DNA from: Balamuthia mandrillaris
Lineage: Eukaryota > Discosea > Longamoebia > Balamuthiidae
Assembly: GCA_031835245.1 (NCBI GenBank)
Contig: JAVKOQ010000307.1
Location: 1 to 62,060 of the forward strand
Direction of reading: 5' to 3'
Length of the DNA stretch: 62,060 bases
Shown: piece by piece, positions 23,401 to 32,181 of the stretch
How the letters are laid out: each line of letters opens with the position of its first letter
Position numbering within the stretch: the stretch's first letter is position 1
Made by a program: the position numbers and the translations under genes
The notes under the pieces: model-generated
What the model was told of the DNA's origin: nothing
What the model saw: the letters and a program-made list of their open reading frames with translations, nothing else
Database searches by the model: none

Positions 23401-23867
23401 TCGTGAACAACTTCATTAATTATCTCTTCTTCATGTTCTCTTCTCTTTTCTCGCTTTATCTTTCTTTTCTCCTCCTCTTCTTTTTCTTCTTCTTCGCTCC
23501 CAATAAGCAGGAACCTAAGAAAGACATCGGAGAGGCTGCTCTTCAGTTTTGTGCTGCTGTTGTCAAATTACATTATCAGCTTTTAATGCTGTATCAGATC
23601 AACTCCTCCCTGCAGGCACTGGTTAACGGCATTCTTGAAAGTGGGCAGGTAAATTCCATGAACGAACTCCTTGAACTGTCTTTGTTGGCGCCAAGTTTAC
23701 TCACTTCTGGGCTCTGATTCATTCAGCCGCCAGACGAGTCATATGAGGAGAAACAGAGGAAGGTTATAGAAAAAGAGATTGTCAAAAACAGGGAGATAGC
23801 CACTCAGCTGAAGGAACGGGTGGCTTCCTTGGCCAGTGATCCCTCTGCAGCTGACTCTGGCGCATAG
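12497..23867 (+). CDS. Furry / Tao3 / MOR2-type cell morphogenesis protein
   Basis: A very large HEAT-repeat scaffold. In yeast, plants and animals this family works with NDR/LATS-type kinases in polarity and morphogenesis. After a Ser/Pro-rich head the conserved opening reads PADYVFKSLLGEFKEQARRK (about 12850-12910) and EDPIFHQLVQSLGEL. Later exons carry blocks I recognise from Furry: TMQYADDHPVHVQKIWTTLA (19035-19090), ISLAKKIIIYFGR (19280-19335) and VFLGLDYQQSVVVEHCRMLL (19711-19770). The last part (22.6-23.9 kb) has helical exons and ends in a charged coil with TAG at 23865. About 30 short introns interrupt it. No ATG precedes 12497 in the open frame, although the frame itself is open from 12290, so the start or a 5' exon is uncertain. 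The C-terminal section could conceivably be a separate gene. Confidence 0.85.
15588..15616 (+). repeat. (CT)n in a Furry intron
   Basis: Uninterrupted CT run starting about 8 bases after a 5' splice site (AAG/GTTTGCAT). Confidence 0.95.
18657..18682 (+). repeat. (TC)n in a Furry intron
   Basis: Uninterrupted TC run starting about 12 bases after the donor CAG/GTAACTTG. Confidence 0.95.
20384..20460 (+). repeat. GA tract with 10-base GAGAGAGAGC periodicity in a Furry intron
   Basis: Purine-rich on the coding strand, unlike most intronic tracts here. The first half shows a C every ten bases and the second half is pure AG. It lies within the intron after CAG/GTATTTACTGG. Confidence 0.95.
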
Positions 23868-24041
23868 ATGCAAGACCGACCCAACAGGTGTAATGTAGGC
23901 GATCCAACCTAACACCCACCCACCAACATATCAACAGCCTACTTGCGTTTTTGTTATTTTTATTTTTGCTTTTTAACTTAAAGGGCGTTGTTTGTATAGC
24001 GGTTACGGCAGGTTGTTGTTGTTATTAGTTGTGGTGCTGCT
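23868..24041. other. Short convergent 3' spacer
   Basis: 174 bases between two converging stop codons, with T-rich sequence from 23940. The 3' ends of the Furry gene and the Cys-rich gene must overlap or nearly touch. Confidence 0.7.
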
Positions 24042-24752
24042 TTAGCTTGCTTTCGTTTTACTTTTCTTCTTCTTCTTCTTGTTTGGGGGAGTGTCGGCTG
24101 GTGCGTTTTTATCACCACCATCGCCCGAGGTGCTGCGGGTAGAGTTAGCACCAAGGTGACGTTTTTGTTTGGCAGGAGAGGCAGAGGTAAAGGGGGTGTT
24201 GTTTGCCTCTTCAACTGGGTCATGAAAAATCACCTCCGGTGGTGATTTGCGTTTCTTGCCGACTATTATCAAGGACTCACAGCCCTCGGCGATGGTTTGT
24301 CTCACTACGTTTACCTCCTCTTCCTCCCTTGTGCCGGAGCTGGCCTGCAGTATTGGGTTTTGTAGAGCGTCCTTCTGTTTGCTTTGCAACTGTGCAAGCA
24401 TTTGATTTTGTATCAACAACTTATTTCTTATTCTTTCTTTTTCCTTAGGGTCTAAAAGCCGTCTTGGCTCTCCTCCTCCTTTCACTGTCCAGAGTCGCTC
24501 AGAAAGTGAAAGGGAGGAGCCACCACTACCGCCTTGTTTTTTCTTCTTGCTGGTTGAGACGCTTCCATTCGCGGTATCTTTGCTGCGTTGATGCTTCGCA
24601 AAGGAGCAGCGCTTCTCTTGTGAGTTGTTTTCTTGTTGAAGTGTAGCACAGCAAAGCCCACACATTCGGTTGGAGCAGGGCTGTGGGTAGGGCCTTTTCC
24701 CGCAATTCACGCATTTGCAGCACTTGCCCTTCTGCTCGTTCGTGCCTGACAT
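24042..24752 (-). CDS. Small protein with SHI-like Cys/His zinc finger, unknown function
   Basis: A single exon of 236 residues. The N-terminal 50 residues hold C-x2-C-x8-C-x4-C-x2-CC-x13-C-x4-H (CVNCGKRPYPQP, CSNRMCGLCC), surely a metal-binding module. The rest is hydrophilic: a Lys/Ser-rich linker, a helical middle with many Gln, and a C-terminal KKKKKKSK run that could be a nuclear signal. The Cys spacing resembles the plant SHI/STY/LRP1 finger (C-x2-C-x7-C-x4-C-x2-CC-x7-C-x2-H), but the IGGH domain of those proteins is not seen. The start MSGTNEQ at 24752 is chosen because it sits just before the finger. The longer frame upstream runs through a GA tract. It is divergent from TRAPPC2. Confidence 0.75.
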   Translation of the reverse strand: MSGTNEQKGKCCKCVNCGKRPYPQPCSNRMCGLCCATLQQENNSQEKRCSFAKHQRSKDTANGSVSTSKKKKQGGSGGSSLSLSERLWTVKGGGEPRRLLDPKEKERIRNKLLIQNQMLAQLQSKQKDALQNPILQASSGTREEEEVNVVRQTIAEGCESLIIVGKKRKSPPEVIFHDPVEEANNTPFTSASPAKQKRHLGANSTRSTSGDGGDKNAPADTPPNKKKKKKSKTKAS

Positions 24753-24771
24753 TGAACGCTTTGGGGTGTCT

Positions 24772-24807
<36 letters not shown>

Positions 24808-25062
24808 TCTTCTTCTCTCTTCCTCTGTGGTGTGCGTGCGTGCGTGCGTGCGCCCCTCCGCAGAGCAGGCCAAGAAACGGTGGGCGGGCAGATAGATGTG
24901 GAGGGGTGGTGGTGGCGGTATGAGGTAACGATGGGGAATGGTGGTGTCCCCCCCCCTTCTACCTCACAGCACCACCCTAATAGGTCAGTGCGAGGGGCGG
25001 GGGAAAACCTGAGCAAGAAGAAGAACAGACTAGAAGTAGTGGAGCAGATCTTGCAGGCTATC
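24753..25062. promoter_or_regulatory. Divergent promoter with (CT)n and (TGCG)n
   Basis: 310 bases between divergent starts. A CT run lies at 24777-24805, followed by a TGCGTGCG repeat near 24834-24851 and a GGGGCGGGGG stretch near 24995. The CT run is the only one in the window that is not within a recognised gene and intron, and it may be in a 5' untranslated region. Confidence 0.5.
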
Positions 25063-25775
25063 ATGTCTGGCGGTGGCAGTAACTACGTCTTCATAATCGT
25101 AGGCAAGCGCGATAATCCCATTTACGAGGTTGAATTCTTTACCAGTTCCCTTAAGGTTTGCTTGTTTGGCTTCTTTCTTACATTCGAAAGCCCCTCAGGA
25201 TTTGGTTTCACATCATCACAGAAAGAGACAGCAGAACCCAGAGCACAGTTCATCATTCATGCTGCCTTGGACTTAGTGGACGAGGTGGTTTGGAAAAACC
25301 AGCAAATGTATGTACTTTCACGTCTTTTCACCATTCTAGCTTTAAACTGAGCATGCACTTCTTTTGCTGCCCATCCAGGTACCTCAAAGTTGTGGACAAG
25401 TTTAATGACACCTACTCCATCTCCGCCTTTGTTACTGCTGGCCGTACGCTCCCTCTCTCTACTTTCGCAACCTAAACAGAGTGAAGAGCAGCTGAACAGT
25501 ACTAACAACGCTGGGTTCCAGATGTACGGTTTATGATGCTTCACGACACCAAGAACGAGGATGGTATCAAGTACTTTTTCCACGAAGTCTATGAGCTGTA
25601 CCTCAAGGTGATTTAGATGCCTCCTTCAGTCTCTAGCATGCTTGTCTATTTGTTGCTGACAAACCAACCAACAAAGGTGCTGTTAAACCCGTTCTACAAG
25701 GCAAACACCCCCATCACTAGCTCCACATTTCAAAAGCGGGTGAAGCACCTTGGTCGCAAGTATCTCACCACATAA
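25063..25775 (+). CDS. TRAPPC2: TRAPP complex subunit 2 (sedlin / Trs20)
   Basis: A core longin-fold subunit of TRAPP, which activates Rab GTPases in ER-to-Golgi traffic. Exons give [59 protein letters not shown], then [20 protein letters not shown] and [20 protein letters not shown], ending [10 protein letters not shown] and TAA at 25773. These are the sedlin blocks in order and give the family's usual length of about 140 residues. Four introns are present. The codon between TAG and HVRF is split by an intron that begins at GTACGC near 25443. It lies convergent with the EF-hand gene, 108 bases stop to stop. Confidence 0.95.
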
Positions 25776-25883
25776 ACGCCATACTAACCACCATCATGAA
25801 AACATGTTACAGAGAGAGAGAGCAACAGAAAAAGTTTGTTACAGTTAGAGGTTTATTTGTTATTAAATGGAGCACTAGGGTAG

Positions 25884-26624
25884 TTACACAGTCTGTTTGC
25901 CGAGCATCACCGCGGTGAATTTTTCATAGTTGAAGTTGCCCTCTTCATCAGCGCCAAACTTGAGCACTTCTCTTATCTGTTTGTCCGTAAAAAAAAAAAC
26001 CGGTAAGCTGACACCATTTCACCACAAACAACAACAAAGCCCAAAGGGAGTTACAGCTCAAATGGGAGGGGAGGAAAAAATGAGGGTAGAGGGGGACAAA
26101 ACGCAGACCTCTTTCTCGGAGAGCTTGCTTCCAAGAGTGGTAAGGTGCTTCCTGAGTTCCTCGCTGGGGATTTCGCCAAGGTCTTGCCTGTCAAACGTGT
26201 TAAAGGCTTTGATGATGTCCTCCTCGGAGTCCAGCTTAGCCATACGACCGGCCAAACAATTCACAAAGGCAGTGAAATCGATGCGTCCAGTTTTGGAGGT
26301 GTCGGCTTCTTTGATCATTTGTCGCACTTCAGCGTCCTTAGGGTGAAGTCCTGCAAGAACAGGCGTGAATACAAGAAAAAAAAATGTGGGATATAAAACA
26401 AACGTACTCAGGGCGATCATGCCTGCCTTGATGGCCTCCTCGTCCAAAGCTCCCTTCTTATCTTTGTCAAGGAGATCGAACACGCCCTGGTACTTGGCGA
26501 TTTCTTCTTGGCTCAGGAATTCCTGGTTTTACAGACAAAAGCAGAAGTTGCGAGACCAAAAAAAAAAAATAAGCAAAAAACAGAGAAGAGGGAATGAGAT
26601 AGCGGTGGCGGAGGGTCCCACCAT
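25884..26624 (-). CDS. Calmodulin-like EF-hand protein with degenerate loops
   Basis: Four EF-hand units of calmodulin/myosin light chain layout, about 145 residues. Exons give EFLSQEEIAKYQGVFDLLDK, GLHPKDAEVRQMIKEAD, IKAFNTFDRQDLGEIPSEEL and the end FNYEKFTAVMLGKQTV. The loops are DKDKKGALDEEA, DTSKTGRIDFTA, DRQDLGEIPSEE and GADEEGNFNYEK. Loops 1, 2 and 4 lack the bidentate Glu at position 12, and loop 3 lacks a side-chain ligand at position 3 and has Leu at 5. Calcium binding is therefore doubtful and a structural light-chain role is more likely. The only ATG in phase (26624) is followed at once by a GT donor, giving a three-base coding first exon. An intron right after the start codon is known from calmodulin genes. 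The partner is unknown. Confidence 0.88.
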
Positions 26625-27134
26625 CTTAAGCGGAGGAGTAGTTGGAGAGGAGTGAGTGACGGGTTTAGTGTGTGTGTGTGTGTGCTGTTGTTGTTAGCTT
26701 TTGTGCTGCTTCGAAGGGCAACAAACAAACAAGCAGAATGCGTGTGCAAGTGGGGGGGGGGATTGATTGGCAAAACTGACACAAATTTAACGGGGCGCCT
26801 GAGGGGTCTCTGCAATATTGGGAAGGGCCCTCATTGGCCCCCTCTGTCGGCAGGTAATATAATTAATTCCTTTATGCTGGCCAGTATTTATTTCCTTTTT
26901 ATTATTGGTATTCGTATTGCTTGAGGTCCGTTTCCTATTATTCCGCCAACCATCTCCATGTGAACTACATGGCCGTCATCATGCTCCGCTTCTTCTCTTT
27001 GCGAGCAGGGTCCTTCATGGGCTCTGCATTGGGACCTACCCCCTGCCACTACAATAACCTGGTGGATGCAGTATTTGCGCAGGCGTGACCAAGATGGTTA
27101 AGTTTTGTATAAGTTTGATTGTAGGCGTGCAAAC
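26625..27134. other. Spacer between EF-hand and WDR4 genes
   Basis: 510 bases, the 5' side of the EF-hand gene and 3' side of WDR4. It holds (TG)n at 26669-26684, a G10 run near 26752, and a short plus-strand open frame listed separately. No other gene is seen. Confidence 0.6.
26969..27088 (+). CDS. Possible 39-residue small open frame
   Basis: ATG to TGA in a frame that stays open further upstream (to about 26860). The peptide is amphipathic: MAVIMLRFFSLRAG, then ALGPTPCHYNNLVDAVFAQA. It is not recognised. It could be a last exon or chance, since it overlaps the probable 3' untranslated region of the minus-strand WDR4 gene. Confidence 0.2.
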   Translation: MAVIMLRFFSLRAGSFMGSALGPTPCHYNNLVDAVFAQA

Positions 27135-28728
27135 TCATTTATTTCTGGCTTTCTTGTGCATATCGTCTACATCGCTGCGCTTTCGCAAGCGTGCCAGCCT
27201 TATTTCCGTTAAGAACTCGCTGTCGTTGTTATTGATGGCTTGTTTGAGAGCACCTATCAACGACTGAAATGGAGTATGCATACAGTGGCGCGGTACAGCG
27301 CCTACCTCACTGTAGGTTATGCTCCCCTCTGTGCTATTTTCTTGCACAAATAATTGAAGGCCTTGCTCGCAGGCCACCCATACATTACCCTTTTCGTCGA
27401 ACGTTGCATCTATGGGTGCTGAGTCTAGCGCAAGTGTTGTTAAGGATTGAAGCTGATGCTTATCACCATCCACAACCAATCGGTAGAGATAAAGGCTGCG
27501 AACGCTATCCACCAATAATACAAAATGTTACACAAACACGCTAATTGGGAGCAGAGAGAAGAGAGATCGAGAGAAAAGGCAAACCCTTCCATCAAAGCTA
27601 TAAGCACATTACTTGCAGAATGGTAGGCCGCAGGAATGGAAGTTGCGCAGATTCCCTCAACTTGGCATTTAAAAAGAGGGGTACCGTTGGCATAGTCCCA
27701 AAGTCTGAGGGTACCATCCCCGCTTCCACTAACAAGCAGATGTGTTGAAGACAATGAGCTCGTAATGGTTACCAACTTGCTTACAAACCTGCCGTGCAGA
27801 GAAGAGAGCAGACCCGATTGGGGAGCAGATAACATGCAGCAAATCAGTGGTGGTGGTTGGACATAGGAAGGAGGAAAGGAATACTAACTGGGTGTGACCC
27901 AAGCAAAAGGCTTGGATATCATAAGCATATGGGAAGTGGCTGACACGAATCTTTTCATCTCTGTCTGCAGTGATGATAAAGTCATGGGCGGGCGATACCA
28001 CCTATTGGCCAAAGCAAAAAAAAAAAAGTGGGAAGAGCAATATGAGTAACTTGACCAGTGGTTCCTTGCATGTGCGGCACATACATACAAGATCCGTTAC
28101 AATGGACAAGTGGCCCAAAAGCAAAACAGGCTCCGCTGTGGAAACTTGTTCGACAGGCAGGCTATGCACTTCCCCAAACTTATCGGCGTAGAGGACGTGC
28201 TCCTGTCCCCCCGCAGCGCACCCGAACGCAACCGCTGAAATCTTTTTGTTGTGAAGTCTTCAAAAAACAGAAGAAACCGTTAAAAAGGGGGGTTGCTGGG
28301 AGAGGTGCGTGGTGGGTTGATTTTGGTACCTGCTGGCAAGGAGGTGGTAGTGTCCCGTTTCCGAGTCCGTCTTCCACAACTTCAGCCACTTGTCATCAGC
28401 AGCGGTGGCCACGATTTGTCCGGAAGTGTTCCAGGCGAGGCTCCGTATGAGGGATTGGTGAGCAGAAGCAGCAACACCCTCTTTGCATGCCAAAAGTTCC
28501 CATTCCTCACTTCTGTGAGTGGCGAACGAGCATTAGTTTTGAGGGCTTCGCTTCCTAACTTCAATCGGTTGCCAACAAAAGGGAGTTGAATGGTAGTACC
28601 CACCCTCCCCACCTGAACACCCTCACTTGCTCGTTGGCTGCCACCGCCAAATACTTGCCACACGGCGAAAACCTCAGTGCATGCCCTACTATGCCGCCGT
28701 CACTGCTGCCGCTTCTTGGCGCTTCCAT
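27135..28728 (-). CDS. WDR4: tRNA (guanine-N7) methyltransferase WD-repeat subunit (WDR4/Trm82)
   Basis: The non-catalytic partner of METTL1/Trm8, needed for m7G46 in tRNA. Exons from the ATG at 28728 give [20 protein letters not shown], then [20 protein letters not shown], the family-specific [19 protein letters not shown] and FCLGHTQ (27995-27893), [19 protein letters not shown], and a last blade with [18 protein letters not shown]. The DRDEKIRVS...GHT block distinguishes this family from other WD proteins. Four or five introns interrupt it. The C-terminal tail is Arg/Lys rich (LARLRKRSD) and ends at 27135. It lies in tandem with HEATR3, 238 bases downstream of its stop. Confidence 0.93.
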
Positions 28729-28966
28729 CTTTCTCTGTTGGTCGGTTGGCTTGCTTTCTTTGCTTTGCTCTCTCCTCCCCAGCGGAAAAACTTAAATAAA
28801 AATATAAAATAATAAAAATAAACAAAAATAAAGAATAAAAAAATAAAAAATAAAAAATAAAAAAAAATAAAAAAAAATAAAAAAACGCGCCCCAGACAAC
28901 AAACACCAACATAAAATATTTTTTGTAGAAGAAAAAAAAAATAAATTTAAAAAAAAATAAAATAGG
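28729..28966. repeat. A-rich low-complexity spacer
   Basis: From 28790 to 28965 the plus strand is almost only AAATAAAATAAAAA. It separates the HEATR3 stop from the WDR4 start and must hold the HEATR3 3' end and WDR4 promoter. Confidence 0.85.
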
Positions 28967-31698
28967 CTACATTCCTTGTTGTTGCTTATAGGCTATAAAA
29001 TTTATCAAGTTTGTTTTTGTTTCGTCTATTCGCTCTAGCAGGTCTTCGTCATGCGGCTGCTGCATCTGTGGAAGGTGGAGATAGGGTGGGTTAGACCAGA
29101 TGCAATGCAAGCAGAGGTGGCAAGCATACCTGTTGTTCTAACCAACTCACAAACGACTGAAGATAGTGCATCATGTTCAAAGCAGCGAATACATCGTTGT
29201 GAACAGGTTCCGCAAAAACATCAAAGACGGTATTCAGAGCTTCAGCAATTAAGGCTGGTGATGAGGAAAAGGATTCAAAGGCTTGCACTAAGACTTTGCC
29301 AAGGTCCTAAATAGGGATGATAACATCATTCCCCAGAAATTCGGAAACAAGGGCATCAGCATTAGTGTAACGTCCTCTTTCATAATAGTGTCGTGCATAC
29401 CTCAATGAAAGGCTGAAGCTGAGCAAATTGGCCAACAAAGGCTAGCATACCTATTGCATGGATTTGAATTTGATAGGGTGGCGGGGTTGAAAGAGTTGGC
29501 GTGGCAAGCTTTAGGATAACTGTTGCCACACCTTGGCTTGGGACCTTCATGGTTCATTGTAAGGCAAACGTGTAACTAACCCTACCATTATACAAATTAA
29601 ACGCACCAAAACGCAAGACTTGGAATCAGCAGGGTTTCCTGCTCTCCGCAGCAAAGTCCACATCGAGTTGGTAACATGTTCCAACAGTTCAAGACAAATC
29701 GTGTCCATTTGTTCCACAGAAGCTAATTCTTCACACATTTTGGATAAAAAGTTCCACAAACTAATCATTTCTATTGGCTCTGAAGGGAGATAAAAAAAAA
29801 GATGTTACAACAAACAATGTACAATCTAGAACAGAACCTACCATATGAAAGAGAGTCCAGTAAAAGCATATTACTTAAACAACCTAAGGCAGCCAGTTGG
29901 ACAGCTCGGAAGGGATTTACAATGTGGCTTTGGTCTAAGTCACTGTTTGAAGCTAACAGTTGAAGCACTTGCTGTGGAGAGAAGTTGCACTTATCCACCA
30001 CCTTAATCATCATTACACAATGTCAGAAAGAAACACAACAAACACAAACAATCAAACAAAAAAAAAAAAAAAGCAACCATGGCCAATAACTTTGGAGACT
30101 GAGCTCCATTCAAAATTTGCCGCAAGAGCGATCTTTTTGAGGAGTTGATGCGAGGGCCAGAGCCAGCCACAAGCTCGGATACCTCCTGGAGGGAGGCAAA
30201 TAAATTTGCGCAAGTTTCGAAGCACAGCCGTTGGGCTTGCATATGTTGTTCCCACCGTTTGAACGCTAGCTCCTTATTCTCCAAAGTCTCTTGAGAAGAT
30301 TGGAAGAAGACTAGAAGCTCTCTTAGGGATTGCATAGCGTCGAACTTTAAAGAGTGCTCGAGTACAGGAAAACAATATTTTAGCATTACTTGTGGAGCTT
30401 TTGTCGTGCACTCGAGATTCAACAGAGAACCTGTCAGTTACACAGATGTGATGGCAGTGTTGATGTCAGCTCCGTTGATTCCATCATGGAATAGAGTGGT
30501 GGGAAGGTGTAGTACCAACTAACAATACGCTTAAGACTGGTGAGGATGATTCTCGTTCCAATAGGGAGAGTATCAATCCCAAAAACTTTTCGTCTGAGAA
30601 AACAAACTGAGATAGTTCGGCGTTATCCTCACTAAGGGCGTGGAAAAGTTGGCCTGTTGAGGATCGAAGAGGTCAGCAAATGAAACCATTAGGGCTTAAC
30701 GCTGCTTAGCCAGCACGAGAGTACATACCCACAAGTGGAGCAAACCCGCTCAAATCCACATTGGTGGAGACCGAAAGCAGTGGTAGCAAGGATAAAACAG
30801 CTCGGTTGAGTAGGCTTAAACTTCGAGAATCTACCTCTGCCAAATCCCTGAAATGGTAACCAAACACAATTAAATACCCTCTCGGAGTGCAATAGTACAA
30901 GGGTGGCTTACACTAAGCTCGAAAGAAGTGCAACAGCCTGTGTGAGTACTGCCAACGTCAAATCCTGTTGTTGTGGGGTGCTTTCTGCTGCAGAACTGCT
31001 TTGCTCCTGCTTCAAAGTATTTGCCTTTGGGTCACGTAAAAAGATAACACGTGGGGTTAATTGGTAGCGAAGAGAAAGAAACTACACGAAAGGAAGAGAG
31101 AAAGAAGTGGAAAAAAAAAAGAAAAAGAAAGAGGGCTAGAAAGACGTAATGGAGTGAATTGGTACAGTTTGTAACAGAGCTAGCAAGGGAGCAAGGACTC
31201 CCTGCCGCAACAGTGCTTGGGCAGCCTCCTGGCCTGCAGAGAGAGTGAGGTTGTGGAGAGCTCCAGCAGCAGCGACCTGTACAGCAGGTACGGTGTCCTT
31301 CAAACAGCCAACGAGGTGGGCCAGAGCAGTGGGATGGCGCATGATAGCCTCCTTCTCCTCCATGACAATGTTGGCCAGCCCATTGCATGCCAGCTCACGT
31401 TCTTCCTCCTTGGAGCTGCGAAGCTTGGCAAGAATGGAAAACTCGGGTCCAGCGGCGACAACCTCCTCTTCTGCTTGTTCTGTGGCCTGAGAGAGGTTCA
31501 TCAAGCCGGTGGGAGAATGCCGCTGTTGCTTGTGGTTGTTACGTTTTCGCTCCTGTAGTGTAGTGCAGTGCAGTGGTAAGCGGAGACTGGTCCTGACTGT
31601 GGCTCTTTCTGCGCCGTCTTCCTTCTGACCCTCCCTCACACCAAAACGTTGCGACGAATCGCAAAATTAAATAGTACACTGATACGGACCTTTGGCAT
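28967..31698 (-). CDS. HEATR3: HEAT/armadillo protein HEATR3 / symportin Syo1
   Basis: In yeast and humans this family chaperones and imports ribosomal proteins uL18 and uL5 for 5S RNP assembly. The N-terminal block RHSPTGL is followed by ILAKLRSSKEEERELACNGL and VPAVQVAAAGALHNLT, typical Syo1 helical repeats. Middle exons continue as helical repeats, and a late exon has LIAEALNTVFDVFAEPVHND. The last exon, LLERIDETKTNLINFIAYK, matches the family's terminal motif and ends at TAG 28967. The best start is ATGCCAAAG at 31698, a three-codon exon (MPK) joined to ERKRNN. The donor is GTCCGT, so this is plausible but not certain. About ten introns are present. It is divergent from the PRRC2-like gene. 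Confidence 0.9.
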
Positions 31699-32181
31699 TT
31701 ATTTGTACTGTAAAGCAGCGGTGAAGCAGGCGTTCCTTCTTTCCTCCTTCTCCTTCTTCTTGTTCTTCTCCTTCTTCTTCTCCTTCTTCTCCTTCTTCTC
31801 CTTCTTCTGGTGCGGAGAAGCTACGGGCAAGAAGGAGAAGAAAGAAGCAGGAAATGCCCATGTCGTCACGTGAGAAGAACGAGGGGTCATTGCCTCCCAC
31901 ACACCCGCAGCAGCAGCAGCAGCAGCGGCACCACCACACACCGCAGCAGCAGGGGGACCCCCTTTGCGGCAGAGAGCGAAAGAGAGGAGCACAACAACAC
32001 GCGCTGCCTGCCTGCCTATCTACCACCAGCCACCTCACTGCTGCAACTGTCTGTCCACTAGCTTACCTACCAACCACCTGCTCCTTGAAGCCTATTCTGG
32101 CATACCATCGCCAATCCACCTAACAACGACCGAAAGACAGGAATCCCGCTGCGTTTCGATGCTTCATATTGGTAGAGTAGC
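31699..32181. promoter_or_regulatory. Divergent promoter region with CACGTG palindrome and triplet repeats
   Basis: 483 bases between divergent genes. A pyrimidine tract of CTT repeats lies at 31735-31808, CAG repeats at 31906-31925 and 31942-31952. The eight-base palindrome TCACGTGA (31866-31873), preceded by G, is an E-box of the bHLH type. No gene is seen. Open frames here are repeat artefacts. Confidence 0.5.
31866..31873. promoter_or_regulatory. E-box palindrome TCACGTGA
   Basis: A perfect palindrome 168 bases upstream of the HEATR3 start codon. It matches the core bound by bHLH and bHLH-zipper factors in fungi and animals. Function is inferred only. Confidence 0.4.

Noticed and set aside
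24753-25064. Longer minus-strand frame (to 25064) for the Cys-rich protein
   Set aside because: The extra 104 residues run through the GA tract and a GTGC repeat and have no protein-like texture. The ATG at 24752 sits just before the zinc finger.
31735-32160. Gln-rich and Lys/Glu-rich frames between HEATR3 and the PRRC2-like gene
   Set aside because: They are produced by CTT and CAG repeats in the divergent promoter and have no conserved flanks.
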